A DNA stretch of 48,158 nucleotides from assembly GCA_937871435.1 (NCBI GenBank), contig CALMQM010000043.1, positions 1-48,158 on the forward strand, given 5' to 3'. Made by a program: the position numbers and the translations under genes. Numbering within the stretch: position 1 is the first letter of the stretch; each line of letters starts with the position of its first letter. This DNA comes from an uncultured Bacteroidota bacterium. GTDB lineage: Bacteria > Bacteroidota > Bacteroidia > AKYH767-A > 2013-40CM-41-45. The notes beneath the pieces were generated by a model. That model was not told where the DNA came from. It searched no databases and saw only the letters and a list, made by a program, of their open reading frames with translations. Below are positions 26,798 through 37,577 of this stretch, one piece after another.

Positions 26798-26816
26798 CCT
26801 GATCTAAATCGAATCT

Positions 26817-27629
26817 ATGTCAACAAATCTGCTAAAAGGAAAATGTGGTATTATTTCAGGTGCTCTGGACTCCAATTCAATCGCCTGGAAAGTTGCCCAA
26901 AGATGTCATCAGGAAGGAGCCCGGATTGTTCTTACCAATGCTCCAATTGCTATGCGCATGGGAGAGATCAAAAAGCTCGCTGAAGAAACCAATTCGGAAA
27001 TAATTCCTGCTGATGCAACATCTATTGATGATCTGACGAATCTTTATTCAAAATCCATGGAATTAATGGGCGGGAAAATTGATTTCGTCCTGCATTCTAT
27101 CGGGATGTCAGTGAATATCCGCAAGAATATTCCTTATGTTGAAAGTAACTACGAGTATTACATGAAAGGGATTGATGTATCCGCTTTGTCGCTTCATAAA
27201 ATGCTGAGTGTAGCCATGAAAATGGACGCTATTAATGATTGGGGCAGTGTGGTTGCGCTCACTTACATCGCGGCACAAAGAACGTATCCTTTTTACACAG
27301 ATATGGCTGATATTAAAGCATTGCTTGAATCTATTACCCGTAGCTTCGGATACCATTATGGTAAAAAACGAAATGTAAGAGTGAATACAATATCTCAATC
27401 GCCGACTAAGACCACTGCTGGTTCTGGAATTAAAGGGTTTGAAGATTTCTACAATTTCGCCGATAAGATTTCTCCATTAGGGAACGCAAGTGCGGACGCA
27501 TGTGCTGATTATTGCGTAAGTCTTTTTTCTGATCTTACTAAAATGGTTACCATGCAGAACCTCTATCATGACGGAGGTTACTCAACAACCGGAATAAGTA
27601 TGGAAGTGATGGAGAAATTTGGAAATTAA
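26817..27629 (+). CDS. fabI: Enoyl-[acyl-carrier-protein] reductase (NADH)
   Basis: A 270-aa SDR enzyme that performs the last step of each fatty acid elongation cycle. The atypical short Rossmann opening GKCGIISGALDSNSIAWKVAQRC is the FabI form rather than GxxxGxG. Further features are HSIGM (93-97) and the catalytic Tyr160 and Lys167 in the Y-x6-K arrangement (FYTDMADIKAL). The C-terminal half (RVNTISQSPTKTTAGSGIKGFEDFYNFADKISPLGNASADACADYC) follows the Bacteroidota type of FabI. It is convergent with clpC. Confidence 0.95.
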   Translation: MSTNLLKGKCGIISGALDSNSIAWKVAQRCHQEGARIVLTNAPIAMRMGEIKKLAEETNSEIIPADATSIDDLTNLYSKSMELMGGKIDFVLHSIGMSVNIRKNIPYVESNYEYYMKGIDVSALSLHKMLSVAMKMDAINDWGSVVALTYIAAQRTYPFYTDMADIKALLESITRSFGYHYGKKRNVRVNTISQSPTKTTAGSGIKGFEDFYNFADKISPLGNASADACADYCVSLFSDLTKMVTMQNLYHDGGYSTTGISMEVMEKFGN

Positions 27630-27669
27630 GCATCGATGATCTGAAATTTCTTTTCTTAAAAGGACAAAA

Positions 27670-27696
27670 AAAAACGCGGCTGTTAACCGCGTTTTT
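27670..27696. terminator. Intrinsic terminator, bidirectional
   Basis: A 10-bp stem AAAAACGCGG / CCGCGTTTTT with a 7-nt loop, flanked by A and T runs, between the convergent fabI and clpC genes. Confidence 0.92.
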
Positions 27697-27703
27697 TTTT
27701 CTC

Positions 27704-30274
27704 TTATTCCTGGTCTTTTTTCTTTCGACCGGTACCTGTTTTGGCAGGTGGAGGTGTAGTTGCTTTCACCACATTGATTTTAAGAGTGGATGATTCCTTA
27801 TCCATCGATACTTCCAGAATATCTCCTTCAACCATTTCGGCTTTGATGATTTCTTCAGCGAGCGGGTCTTCAAGATATTTTTGAATCGCACGTTTCAAAG
27901 GACGCGCACCATAATTTACATCATAACCACGATCAGAAATGAAATCTTTCGCTTCATCGGTGAGTTGCAGTTTGTATCCCAGTTCTGTAACACGTTTGTA
28001 GAGGTGAACAAGTTCAACATCAATAATTTTATGGATGTCTTCTTTACCAAGAGAGTTGAACATTACAACATCATCAATTCGGTTCAGGAACTCCGGTGCA
28101 AAAGCTTTTTTCAAAGCGCTTTCAATTACACCGCGGGCATGTTCATCAGCCTGACTTGATTTAGCATTCGTTTGGAAGCCGACACCCTGACCGAAGTCTT
28201 TCAACTGTCGAGAACCAATATTCGAGGTCATGATCATAATCGTGTTTTTGAAATCTACTTTACGACCAAGACTGTCGGTCAATTGACCTTCATCCAAAAC
28301 CTGCAACAGAAGATTGAAAATGTCCGGATGTGCTTTTTCAATTTCATCCAACAGGACAACTGAATAAGGTTTACGACGAACTTTTTCTGTCAGTTGTCCA
28401 CCTTCTTCATATCCAACATATCCCGGAGGAGCTCCGATCAAACGAGAGACCGCGAATTTCTCCATGTATTCACTCATATCAATGCGAATGAGTGCATCTT
28501 CGGAATCAAAGAGATAACGGGCAATTACTTTAGCCAATTCAGTTTTACCAACACCGGTAGGACCGAGGAAGATAAATGTTCCGATCGGTTTATTCGGATC
28601 TTTCAAGCCGGCACGGTTACGCTGAATGGCTTTCACCACTTTTGCTATCGCACCATCCTGACCAATAACTTTTCCTTTCAATTCGTCAGACATTTTAACC
28701 AAACGATGGCTTTCAGTCTGAGCAACACGGGTAACAGGAATTCCGGTCATCATTGCCACAACTTCAGCAACATCCTGTTCAGAAACAGTATAACGATGAT
28801 TCTTTGTTTCTTCTTCCCATTGCTTTTTAGCCATTTCTAACTGTTCAAGCAATTGCTTTTCAGTATCCCGTAATTTTGCTGCTTCTTCGTATTTCTGACT
28901 ACGAACTACACGATTCTTTTCATTCTTAATATCTGCCACTTTCGCTTCGAGATCAAGAATGTTTTTTGGGACGTGTATATTGGTGATGTGAACACGGCTT
29001 CCTGCTTCATCCAATGCATCAATTGCTTTATCCGGAAGGAAACGGTCGGTAATGTAACGAGAAGTAAGTGTTACACAAGCTTTGATTGCTTCAGGTGTAT
29101 AATTTACATTGTGGTGTTCTTCATAACGTTCTTTAATGTTATTCAGAATCTCCATTGATTCATCTACAGATGCAGGTTCAACAAGTACTCTTTGGAAACG
29201 TCGATCCAAAGCGCCGTCCTTTTCAATATACTGACGGTACTCATCAAGGGTAGTGGCACCAATACATTGGATCTCACCGCGTGCTAATGCCGGTTTAAAC
29301 ATATTAGAAGCATCCAGTGAACCGGAAGCACCACCAGCACCGATAATAGTGTGAATTTCATCAATGAAAAGAATAACATCCGGAGATTTTTCCAATTCAT
29401 TCATCACAGCTTTCATTCGCTCTTCAAACTGTCCACGGTATTTGGTACCGGCAACAAGTGAAGCAAGGTCAAGAGTGACAATTCTCTTGTTAAATAATAC
29501 TCTGGAAACTTTACGTTGAACAATTCTCAATGCCAAACCTTCTGCAATGGCAGATTTACCGACACCAGGTTCACCAATAAGAATTGGATTGTTTTTCTTT
29601 CTGCGGGAGAGAATTTGAGAAACACGTTCAATCTCCTTTTCTCGTCCAACGATAGGGTCGAGGCGACCTTCTTCAGCGGCCTTTGTCAGGTCACGACCGA
29701 AATTGTCTAACACAGGAGTTTTTGATTTGGAATCGGAAGATTTTTTTCCACCCATTCCGCTGCCACCTGAACCACCTTCATCATCCTTGGCATATGGATC
29801 ATCTTCAGATGGATTCTGAGGAGCTTCAGATTTGAAATTTGATTTTATAATATCCAACTCTTCTTTCACAATATCATAATTGATTCCATACTGATTCAGA
29901 ATTTGAGTTGCGATGTTGTCCTCATCTTTCAAAATGGACAGAAGCAAATGTTCCGTACCAATCACATCACTTTTAAAAACCTTGGCTTCTAGGTAAGTGA
30001 TTTTTAAGGCTTTCTCAGCTTGTTTTGTAAGGGGAATATTGCTCAAATTATTGATTGATGCTGAACTTCCTTTTACAGAATTCTCAACTGATTTTCTTAA
30101 TTCATTCAGGTTTATGCCCAATGATTTAAGAATTTTAATAGCCATGCCTTCCCCTTCGCGGATGAGTCCAAGCAAAAGGTGTTCAGTGCCGATATAATCA
30201 TGACCAAGTCGCAGTGCTTCTTCACGACTGAAGGTTATTACATCCTTGACACGGGGAGAAAATTTAGCTTCCAT
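27704..30274 (-). CDS. clpC: ATP-dependent Clp protease ATP-binding subunit ClpC
   Basis: An 856-aa Hsp100 unfoldase that feeds substrates to ClpP. Two Clp N-terminal repeats lie at about 1-145, then a Gly/Ser-rich linker (about 163-186). NBD1 has Walker A GEPGVGKS (234-241) and Walker B LFIDE (302-306), followed by a UVR segment (about 449-485), the mark of ClpC as opposed to ClpA or ClpB. NBD2 has Walker A GPTGVGKT (571-578) and Walker B VVLLDE (639-644). The tail ends in a basic stretch (GRKKKDQE). It is divergent from gyrA. Confidence 0.96.
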   Translation of the reverse strand: MEAKFSPRVKDVITFSREEALRLGHDYIGTEHLLLGLIREGEGMAIKILKSLGINLNELRKSVENSVKGSSASINNLSNIPLTKQAEKALKITYLEAKVFKSDVIGTEHLLLSILKDEDNIATQILNQYGINYDIVKEELDIIKSNFKSEAPQNPSEDDPYAKDDEGGSGGSGMGGKKSSDSKSKTPVLDNFGRDLTKAAEEGRLDPIVGREKEIERVSQILSRRKKNNPILIGEPGVGKSAIAEGLALRIVQRKVSRVLFNKRIVTLDLASLVAGTKYRGQFEERMKAVMNELEKSPDVILFIDEIHTIIGAGGASGSLDASNMFKPALARGEIQCIGATTLDEYRQYIEKDGALDRRFQRVLVEPASVDESMEILNNIKERYEEHHNVNYTPEAIKACVTLTSRYITDRFLPDKAIDALDEAGSRVHITNIHVPKNILDLEAKVADIKNEKNRVVRSQKYEEAAKLRDTEKQLLEQLEMAKKQWEEETKNHRYTVSEQDVAEVVAMMTGIPVTRVAQTESHRLVKMSDELKGKVIGQDGAIAKVVKAIQRNRAGLKDPNKPIGTFIFLGPTGVGKTELAKVIARYLFDSEDALIRIDMSEYMEKFAVSRLIGAPPGYVGYEEGGQLTEKVRRKPYSVVLLDEIEKAHPDIFNLLLQVLDEGQLTDSLGRKVDFKNTIMIMTSNIGSRQLKDFGQGVGFQTNAKSSQADEHARGVIESALKKAFAPEFLNRIDDVVMFNSLGKEDIHKIIDVELVHLYKRVTELGYKLQLTDEAKDFISDRGYDVNYGARPLKRAIQKYLEDPLAEEIIKAEMVEGDILEVSMDKESSTLKINVVKATTPPPAKTGTGRKKKDQE

Positions 30275-30636
30275 AACTCTTTTTTCTTTGTATAACGGTT
30301 AGGTACTTTTTAAGTTCGCTCAATTTTATGCAAGTTATAAACAAAATTAGCGATTGATTTCTTCGGTTTGCAATTAACGTGCAATTGGCTTCTACCTGCC
30401 AAAGGGACAGGTCTACTTTTCAACACTTTTCTGTTTGTTAAAATAGGTCGAAATTAAAGGGATTTTAGTACCTTCGTCATCCTGACAAAAAGCATGAAAA
30501 ATGCATCTTTTCTTACGTTTTTTCAACGCTTGAAAGGATAAAAATAGTGCATCAATTTTAGAACATTCTTTGATCCGTGAATCCTTGTTTGGGATGAACG
30601 CGAAGACAGAAAAAATCATAAAGGCAAATTATATAT
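30275..30636. other. Intergenic region between divergent clpC and gyrA (362 bp)
   Basis: No gene is supported here. On the minus strand a TTG at 30371-30373, a 21-bp spacer and TAATTTTG (30342-30349) form a likely clpC promoter. On the plus strand TACCTTCG (30469-30476) resembles a degenerate -7 box for gyrA, but no upstream element fits. A reverse-strand frame at 30413-30619 has neither family resemblance nor a start context and is not annotated. A small imperfect hairpin around GCAT/ATGC lies near 30490-30507. Confidence 0.6.
30342..30373 (-). promoter_or_regulatory. Candidate clpC promoter
   Basis: On the minus strand: TTG, 21-bp spacer, TAATTTTG. Both boxes match the phylum consensus at an acceptable distance; the leader to the clpC ATG is about 68 nt. 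Confidence 0.55.
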
Positions 30637-33225
30637 ATGGCTGACGGAGAGAAAATTATTCCTATTAACATCGAGGAAGAAATGAAGACTGCCTACATCG
30701 ACTATTCGATGTCGGTGATTGTGTCAAGAGCATTACCTGACGTACGGGACGGCTTGAAACCAGTACACAGAAGGGTTTTATACGGAATGCTCGATCTTGG
30801 AGTATTGAGTAACAGGCCATACAAGAAATCTGCACGTATTGTCGGGGAAGTACTTGGTAAGTACCACCCGCACGGAGATGGTTCTGTTTATGATGCGATG
30901 GTCCGGATGGCTCAGGAATGGAGTTTAAGGTACCCTCTGATTGACGGTCAGGGTAACTTCGGTTCGATGGATGGTGACTCACCCGCGGCAATGCGATACA
31001 CTGAAGCTCGTTTAAAAAAGATGGCGGAAGACATGCTTCTTGACATCGAAAAAGAAACGGTTGACTTCACTTTAAACTTTGATGACTCCCTGCAAGAGCC
31101 TACAGTTCTTCCTTCCAAAATTCCGAATCTTCTTGTCAATGGCGCCTCCGGTATTGCAGTGGGAATGGCCACCAATATGGCTCCGCATAATATTTCAGAA
31201 GTGATTGATGGAATCGTCGCATATATCTCCAACAAAGATATTTCGATTGATGAACTGATGAAATTTGTGAAGGCACCTGATTTTCCGACTGCAGGAATAA
31301 TCTATGGTTATGCCGGTGTGAAGGAAGCTTATCACACGGGTCGAGGTAAAATTGTACTCCGTGCAAGGACTTCGATTGAAACCTCCGCCAACGGGAAAGA
31401 GAGAATCATTGTAACTGAAGTTCCCTATCAGGTGAACAAAGCAGAAATGATTAAGAGAACAGCTGACCTGATAAATGAAAAGAAAATTGACGGAATCACT
31501 GATCTTAGAGATGAAAGTGACAGAGACGGAATCCGTGTTGTATACGAATTAAGACGGGATGCCATTTCCAATGTTGTATTGAACAATCTGTTCAAATATA
31601 CTTCGCTTCAATCATCCTTCAGTGTAAACAACGTTGCCCTTGTTCACGGGCGCCCGATGACTCTAAACCTGAAGGATCAGATAGTTCATTACGTAAATCA
31701 CCGTCATGAAGTAGTTATCCGCCGAACACAGTATGAGTTACGTGAAGCGGAAAAACGCGCTCATATTCTTGAAGGTTTGTTGATTGCACTTGATCATCTG
31801 GATGAAGTGATTGCACTTATTCGTGCTTCACAAACTCCGGCCATCGCTCAGGATGGATTGATAACACAATTTCAGTTGAGCGAAATCCAGGCAAAAGCCA
31901 TTCTTGAAATGCGTTTGCAGCGATTGACCGGACTGGAGCGTGATAAGATCCGTGATGAGTATGCGGAACTTATGAAATTGATCGAGTACTACCGCGATGT
32001 TCTTGCCAATGAAGATCTCCGTATGGAAATTATCCGTGACGAGATGCTTGAAATGAAAGAAAAATATGGCGATGAACGACGCACTGAAATTGTTTTTGCC
32101 GGAGATGATATCTCCATGGAGGAACTGATTGCTGATGAAGATGTTGTTATTACCATTTCACACCTTGGTTATGTAAAACGGACTGCACTTACTGAATACC
32201 GTACTCAGGGCAGGGGAGGACGTGGAGCGAAAGGTAGTTCTACCCGTGAGGAAGATTTTGTTGAACATATTTATGTTGCATCCACCCACAATTACATGTT
32301 GTTCTTCACAGAAAAGGGGAGATGTTTCTGGCTCAAAGTGTATGAAATTCCTGAAGGAAATAAAACTTCAAAAGGAAGAGCTATTCAGAACCTGATCAGC
32401 ATCCCTCCGGATGATAAAGTAAAAGCTTTTATCAATGTGAAAAATCTGGAGGACAATGAATACATCAATAACAATTTCATTACGATGTGTACACTCAATG
32501 GTACCATCAAAAAAACTTCTCTTGAAGCTTATTCGAGACCTCGTCTTTCAGGAATAAATGCGATTACCATTGAAGATGGAGATTCATTACTCGAAGCAAG
32601 GCTTACCAATGGAAAGCAGGAAATTATGCTTGCCACTAAAAAAGGTAAACTCGTTCGGTTCAATGAAGAAACTGTGAGACCGGTCGGAAGAAATTCTATT
32701 GGAGTAAAAGGAGTAACACTGGATGAAACGGATGACGCAGTGATTGGAATGGTTTGTGTAAATGATGCCGTGAAGGAATCTGTGCTTGTGGTTTCGGAGA
32801 AAGGTTACGGAAAACGATCAGAAGTCGAAGAGTACCGCAAAACAAACCGTGGCGCCAAAGGAGTAAAGACAATTAATGTTACTGATAAAACAGGAGATCT
32901 GATTGCCATCAAAGTAGTTGAGGATGATGATGACCTGATGATCATCAATAAATCCGGGATTACGATCCGTATGAAAGTAGATGACCTGCGAATTATGGGC
33001 CGAGCGACACAAGGTGTTCGATTGATTCGTTTGGATGATGATGATGCAATTGCCTCTGTGGCTAAAGTTGAAGTAGATGAAGAAGAGAAAAAGGCAGAAA
33101 TTGGCCTCGCTCAGAGCGGAATTCCAACGGATGAGATGAACGAAGATAATAATGAGGATAACAGAACCGATGATGCGGGTAATAATGCAGACCCGGATTC
33201 AGACCATGCGAATCCCATTTCTTAA
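30637..33225 (+). CDS. gyrA: DNA gyrase subunit A
   Basis: An 862-aa type IIA topoisomerase subunit that introduces negative supercoils with GyrB. The breakage-reunion domain has the catalytic tyrosine Y121 in [12 protein letters not shown]. The GyrA box [10 protein letters not shown] in the C-terminal beta-pinwheel distinguishes it from ParC. The quinolone-determining segment reads [17 protein letters not shown], so the residue equivalent to E. coli Ser83 is Gly82, while the equivalent of Asp87 is kept as Asp86. The C-terminal tail (about 820-862) is acidic and low-complexity ([24 protein letters not shown]). A TPR gene follows after 21 bp. Confidence 0.97.
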   Translation: MADGEKIIPINIEEEMKTAYIDYSMSVIVSRALPDVRDGLKPVHRRVLYGMLDLGVLSNRPYKKSARIVGEVLGKYHPHGDGSVYDAMVRMAQEWSLRYPLIDGQGNFGSMDGDSPAAMRYTEARLKKMAEDMLLDIEKETVDFTLNFDDSLQEPTVLPSKIPNLLVNGASGIAVGMATNMAPHNISEVIDGIVAYISNKDISIDELMKFVKAPDFPTAGIIYGYAGVKEAYHTGRGKIVLRARTSIETSANGKERIIVTEVPYQVNKAEMIKRTADLINEKKIDGITDLRDESDRDGIRVVYELRRDAISNVVLNNLFKYTSLQSSFSVNNVALVHGRPMTLNLKDQIVHYVNHRHEVVIRRTQYELREAEKRAHILEGLLIALDHLDEVIALIRASQTPAIAQDGLITQFQLSEIQAKAILEMRLQRLTGLERDKIRDEYAELMKLIEYYRDVLANEDLRMEIIRDEMLEMKEKYGDERRTEIVFAGDDISMEELIADEDVVITISHLGYVKRTALTEYRTQGRGGRGAKGSSTREEDFVEHIYVASTHNYMLFFTEKGRCFWLKVYEIPEGNKTSKGRAIQNLISIPPDDKVKAFINVKNLEDNEYINNNFITMCTLNGTIKKTSLEAYSRPRLSGINAITIEDGDSLLEARLTNGKQEIMLATKKGKLVRFNEETVRPVGRNSIGVKGVTLDETDDAVIGMVCVNDAVKESVLVVSEKGYGKRSEVEEYRKTNRGAKGVKTINVTDKTGDLIAIKVVEDDDDLMIINKSGITIRMKVDDLRIMGRATQGVRLIRLDDDDAIASVAKVEVDEEEKKAEIGLAQSGIPTDEMNEDNNEDNRTDDAGNNADPDSDHANPIS

Positions 33226-33246
33226 ACCATAACATATTTGTACATC

Positions 33247-34437
33247 ATGAAAAGAATTGTCAGTCTCATTATCCTTTCTTTCCTCTTTTGTTTCAATTCT
33301 GTTTACTCTCAAAAATCAAAAGTAAGAGCTGCTTATAATTTTTATAAGGATCCTTACAATGAATATGGCAAAGCTAAAGATGCAATTGATGAAGCCATTG
33401 GAAATGAGCAGTCGAAAGGTATGGCAGAAGCCTGGTACTACCGCGGTTTAATTTACAGTGCGATCAATAGCAGTGAAACTTACAAGAATTTATGTGATCA
33501 TTGTCTTGAAACCGCCGTTGAAAGTTTTCAAAAAGCAAATGAACTCGATCCAAAGAATCAATGGGCTGATGAAATTACAACCTTTAGAATTCCACAACTT
33601 AAACAAATTGTATTCAGTAAGGGAGTGGGTTCGTTCAATGCCGGTAAATACCAGGATGCATTAAACGAATTTGAATATGTTTTAAAACTATCCCCGGGAG
33701 ACACTACTGTTACACTTAATTCCGCTTTGTCTGCTGAAAATGCAGGGAATAAAGAAAAAGCAAAAGTGTATTATAACCAGTTGATAGGAATGCAATACAA
33801 TGATGATCATATTTATCTTTCCTTGTCCAATATTTATTTACAAGACAAAGACACAGCGAATGCATTAAAAGTTATCCGGGAAGCCAGAAAACAATTTCCG
33901 GATACCTTACGCATTTTGTTATCAGAAATCAATCTGATGCTTGCTACGAATCAGCAAAAAGAGGCGATAGGTTCTATGGAAGCCGCGTTGGTGAAAGATC
34001 CACAAAATCAGAATTTGTATTTAGCACTCGGAAATGCATACGATAATCTCGGTCATCCAAAAGATGAGAAAGGAAATGAATTGCCGAGAACAGCAACTAT
34101 GGAAGATTATTCCAGAAAAGCAGAAGATATGTATAAGAAAGGACTTGCGGTAAATCCTAACAGCTTTGAATTGAATTTTAACCTCGGTGCATATTATTTT
34201 AATCAGGCATCCGAAATGGAAAATAAAGCCAATGCTCTAAAATCGGTGGCGGAATACGATAAGGCGAAAATTGAATTTGATAAAAAGTATAAGGATTCCG
34301 AACCTTTTCTGGAAAAAGCACTGGAAGTAAACCCCAACGATTCAGGCACACTTAGCTCTTTAAAACTGTTGTATTTCAGAACCAAGGAAACAGAAAAATA
34401 CGACATGGTAAAAGCAAGGCTGGATAATCTCAAGTAA
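33247..34437 (+). CDS. Exported tetratricopeptide repeat protein (paralogue A)
   Basis: A 396-aa exported TPR protein. The ATG at 33247 gives a signal peptide (MKRIVSLIILSFLFCFNSVYSQ); a start three codons earlier is a weaker choice. It contains about eight TPR-like helical pairs, for example GVGSFNAGKYQDALNEFEYVLKLSPGDTTV and LYLALGNAYDNLGHPKDEKGNELPRTATMEDYSRKAEDMYKKGLAVNP. The C-terminal module (NFNLGAYYFNQASEMENKANAL ... SEPFLEKALEVNP) recurs in the protein encoded at 37578, marking them as paralogues. It follows gyrA by 21 bp and may be read through from it. No partner is identified. Confidence 0.85.
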   Translation: MKRIVSLIILSFLFCFNSVYSQKSKVRAAYNFYKDPYNEYGKAKDAIDEAIGNEQSKGMAEAWYYRGLIYSAINSSETYKNLCDHCLETAVESFQKANELDPKNQWADEITTFRIPQLKQIVFSKGVGSFNAGKYQDALNEFEYVLKLSPGDTTVTLNSALSAENAGNKEKAKVYYNQLIGMQYNDDHIYLSLSNIYLQDKDTANALKVIREARKQFPDTLRILLSEINLMLATNQQKEAIGSMEAALVKDPQNQNLYLALGNAYDNLGHPKDEKGNELPRTATMEDYSRKAEDMYKKGLAVNPNSFELNFNLGAYYFNQASEMENKANALKSVAEYDKAKIEFDKKYKDSEPFLEKALEVNPNDSGTLSSLKLLYFRTKETEKYDMVKARLDNLK

Positions 34438-34596
34438 ACCGTATTTTAATTTGTTTATAGAGCGTGCATTTTGCAGGCGTGATCAGGAAACACTCACACC
34501 GCGAATGAGAACCTTCCAACCGAACATACGTTACGAAAAAAATTATTCCGATCGTTTAACCAATAATAGTTCTTCATTTAATACCTAAACACAAAC

Positions 34597-37434
34597 ATGA
34601 AAACAGTAAAATTTATTTCGCAGTGCATTTTAGTATTCCTGTGTATCCTGACAGGAAAAGCAATTGCGCAACCGCAATTACTGGAAAAAGTGGAAGCAGG
34701 AAGTGGCATGTCGATTCCATTTGAAAAATGGAAATTAAATAATGGCCTGACCATCATAGTACATGAGGATCACTCGAATCCATTGGTTACAGTGCGTATC
34801 ACTTACCATGTTGGTTCCGCACGTGAAAGTATTGGCAAATCCGGCTTTGCGCACTTTTTTGAACACATGATGTTTGAAGGATCTGATCATGTGAAGGACA
34901 AAGAGCATTTCAAAATCATCAGTGAGCAGGGTGGTACAATGAACGGAAATACCGAGAGAGATGTAACTAATTACTTTGAGATAATTCCAAGTAACAATCT
35001 GGAAACTGCGCTATGGCTTGAAGCAGACCGCATGGGATTCCTTCTTGATTCTGTTACAAAAGAAAAATTTGAAATTCAGCGTTCCACAGTGAAGAATGAA
35101 AAAGCTCAGAATGTGGAGAACCAGCCTTACGCGATGGCATTTGTTGAAACGATCAACCAGATATTATATCCAACCGGACATCCATACAGCTGGCCGGTTA
35201 TTGGTTATGTAGATGACCTGAACAGAGTAACTGTAGATGATTTGAAAAATTTCTTTTTACGTTGGTATGGTCCAAACAATGCTGTTCTTACTATTTCAGG
35301 AGATGTAAATACAAAAGATGCAATCAACCTTGCAGATAAATACTTTGGACCAATCAAACCTTCACCGGAAGTGAAAAAAATGAAAGTACCGGTGCCAATC
35401 TTATCAGTGGATCAATATGCGAACTACACGGATAACGTATATCTCCCTCTTACACTGATGGTGTATCCTACAGTTCCAAAATTTCACCGCGATGAGGCGC
35501 CTCTGACTTTATTAGCTTCCATGATGGGGGAGGGGAATAACTCTGTTTTCTACAAAAATTTCGTTAAAAATGAAAAAGCTATTCAGGCAGTGACAGAATA
35601 TGATGGAAGTGAATTATCAGGAGAATTCAGAATAATCACTGTTGCCTATCCCGGAATGAACCCTGCAGAAATCGGTAAAGACTTTAACGAAACAGAAAAA
35701 CAAATTCATGAAACAATCAATGAATTTGAAACATCCGGAATCACAGATGATGCGCTACAACGTGTGAAGGCTGCAAAGGAATCTGAAATCATTGAAAATA
35801 TTTCAACCACATATGGAAAGGCGGAATTGCTGACAGACTGGCAATTATTCGTTGGAAGACCTTATAATCTTTCAGATGAACTCGATCGTTTCAATAAAGT
35901 TACGAAGGAAGACATTACAAGGGTATTTAATAAGTACATCAAGGACAAATATGCCGCGATTGTAAATGTTTATCCAAAAGATCCTGATTCCAAAGATTCA
36001 GTAAAAAGTGTGAATCCGTATGCAAATTTCAAGTTAACAGATGATCCGGAATACAAAGGTCTGACTTATGTAAAAGCAACCGACAATTTCGACAGGAGTA
36101 AACGGCCTACTGCAGGAGCACCTAAAGCTCCTGTAATTCCTCAATCTTATACAAAGGATTTTAAAAATGGTCTAAAGATTATTGGAACACAAACTCAGAC
36201 TCCAAAGGTTGTGCTTCTGATGACAATCAAAGGAGGAAACCTTGTGAATTCTGCGGACATTAAAAAATCCGGTCTTTCAGAATTCACAGCAGCATTAATG
36301 AATGAAGGAACAGAAAAGTATACAACGGAGCAAATCAGTGCTGAACTTGATAAATTGGGAAGTAGAATTGAATTCAGCGGTGGAAGAGAAAATACAACTG
36401 TAGAAGTTCAGACGCTCACAAAAAATCTTGATGCAACGTTGCAATTACTTGAAGAGAAATTACTACATCCTCGATTTGACCCTGCAGATTTCAAGCGCGT
36501 GAAGAAACAATACATTGAATCTCTTGCCAACGAAAGAAAACAAGCTGACCAAACTGCTGATAAATTATACAGAAATATTATTTTCGGTAATACCATGTAT
36601 GGAGCTTATCCAACTGAAAAAAATATTCGCAAGTTTACTCTTGATGACGTAAAAAATTACTACCAGCAATATTATTCGCCATCTGTTTCTAATCTGGTAA
36701 TAGTTGGGGATGTAAGTGAGGAAAATGTAATGTCAAAACTTGCGTTTCTCGAAAAATGGTCCGGCAAAGAAGTGAAACTTCCTGAAATTCCGGTTACTGC
36801 TTCCACGGCGCCTACATCTATCTACATCGCTCATAAAGACAATGCACCGCAATCTGTATTAATGATTGGTAACCTTGGTTTACCGTATGATGCTACAGGA
36901 GAGTATTTCAAAGCAAATGTGATGAATTTCGCGTTGGGAGGCGCATTCAACAGTCGATTGAACCTTAATCTTCGTGAGAACAAAGGTTACACTTATGGGA
37001 TACGTTCCGGTTTTCAGGGTACTAAATATCCCGGAACATTTACTGTAAATGCGAGTGTAAGAGGAAGTGCAACTGATTCCTGTATTACTGAAGTGATGAA
37101 AGAACTGAAGTCTTATAAAGCAAATGGATTGACTGATGATGAAGTGAATTTCACAAGGAATTCAATCCTGAACAGTGAAGCACTGCGTTATGAATCTCCT
37201 TTCCAGAAAGCAAACTTCCTTGCAAGAATTGTTCAGTATGATTTACCAAAAGATTTCACACTTAAACAAGCGCAGATCTTAAAGGAAATGTCAAAAGAAA
37301 ACATGAACGAGTTGGCTAAACGTTATCTGAATCCTGACAATATGGTGATTATGGTAGTAGGTAATAAATATACCTTGAAAGACAAATTGGAAAAGCTGGG
37401 TTATGGTAAATTGAAAGAAGTAGACCTCGAGTAA
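34597..37434 (+). CDS. Exported M16 family zinc peptidase (pitrilysin-like, two-domain)
   Basis: A 945-aa periplasmic or surface metallopeptidase. Signal peptide at residues 1-25 (ending KAIAQ). The N-terminal M16 domain has the inverted zinc motif H86-F-F-E89-H90 (GFAHFFEHMMFEGSDH) and the distant ligand E168 (STVKNEKAQ). The second half (about 505-930) is a catalytically dead M16 domain that keeps the fold and the Arg/Tyr substrate-binding region (NLRENKGYTYGIRSGFQG) but lacks HxxEH. Such fused active/inactive pairs form the proteolytic chamber. It lies between two paralogous TPR genes, suggesting a shared envelope function. Start is ATG 34597. Confidence 0.92.
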   Translation: MKTVKFISQCILVFLCILTGKAIAQPQLLEKVEAGSGMSIPFEKWKLNNGLTIIVHEDHSNPLVTVRITYHVGSARESIGKSGFAHFFEHMMFEGSDHVKDKEHFKIISEQGGTMNGNTERDVTNYFEIIPSNNLETALWLEADRMGFLLDSVTKEKFEIQRSTVKNEKAQNVENQPYAMAFVETINQILYPTGHPYSWPVIGYVDDLNRVTVDDLKNFFLRWYGPNNAVLTISGDVNTKDAINLADKYFGPIKPSPEVKKMKVPVPILSVDQYANYTDNVYLPLTLMVYPTVPKFHRDEAPLTLLASMMGEGNNSVFYKNFVKNEKAIQAVTEYDGSELSGEFRIITVAYPGMNPAEIGKDFNETEKQIHETINEFETSGITDDALQRVKAAKESEIIENISTTYGKAELLTDWQLFVGRPYNLSDELDRFNKVTKEDITRVFNKYIKDKYAAIVNVYPKDPDSKDSVKSVNPYANFKLTDDPEYKGLTYVKATDNFDRSKRPTAGAPKAPVIPQSYTKDFKNGLKIIGTQTQTPKVVLLMTIKGGNLVNSADIKKSGLSEFTAALMNEGTEKYTTEQISAELDKLGSRIEFSGGRENTTVEVQTLTKNLDATLQLLEEKLLHPRFDPADFKRVKKQYIESLANERKQADQTADKLYRNIIFGNTMYGAYPTEKNIRKFTLDDVKNYYQQYYSPSVSNLVIVGDVSEENVMSKLAFLEKWSGKEVKLPEIPVTASTAPTSIYIAHKDNAPQSVLMIGNLGLPYDATGEYFKANVMNFALGGAFNSRLNLNLRENKGYTYGIRSGFQGTKYPGTFTVNASVRGSATDSCITEVMKELKSYKANGLTDDEVNFTRNSILNSEALRYESPFQKANFLARIVQYDLPKDFTLKQAQILKEMSKENMNELAKRYLNPDNMVIMVVGNKYTLKDKLEKLGYGKLKEVDLE

Positions 37435-37476
37435 TTGATTCAGTCGCTCTTGAAAACCAAAAGCTAATATCATTTG

Positions 37477-37547
37477 AAAAAGTATATCCGGACAGTTTTA
37501 AAAAATCATTCATTTAAAATTTTCGGATATACTTTTTTCATCTCAAA
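37477..37547 (+). terminator. Probable terminator after the M16 peptidase
   Basis: A 14-bp perfect stem AAAAAGTATATCCG (37477-37490) / CGGATATACTTTTT (37534-37547) with a long 43-nt loop and a T6 run. The long loop lowers confidence in simple intrinsic termination. Confidence 0.6.
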
Positions 37548-37577
37548 AATTCAAAATCTTCTAACTCAATATTCAGA

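Noticed and set aside
30413..30619. Reverse-strand frame of 68 codons upstream of gyrA
   Set aside because: Composition is low-complexity basic, it has no homology cue, and it lies in the divergent promoter region.
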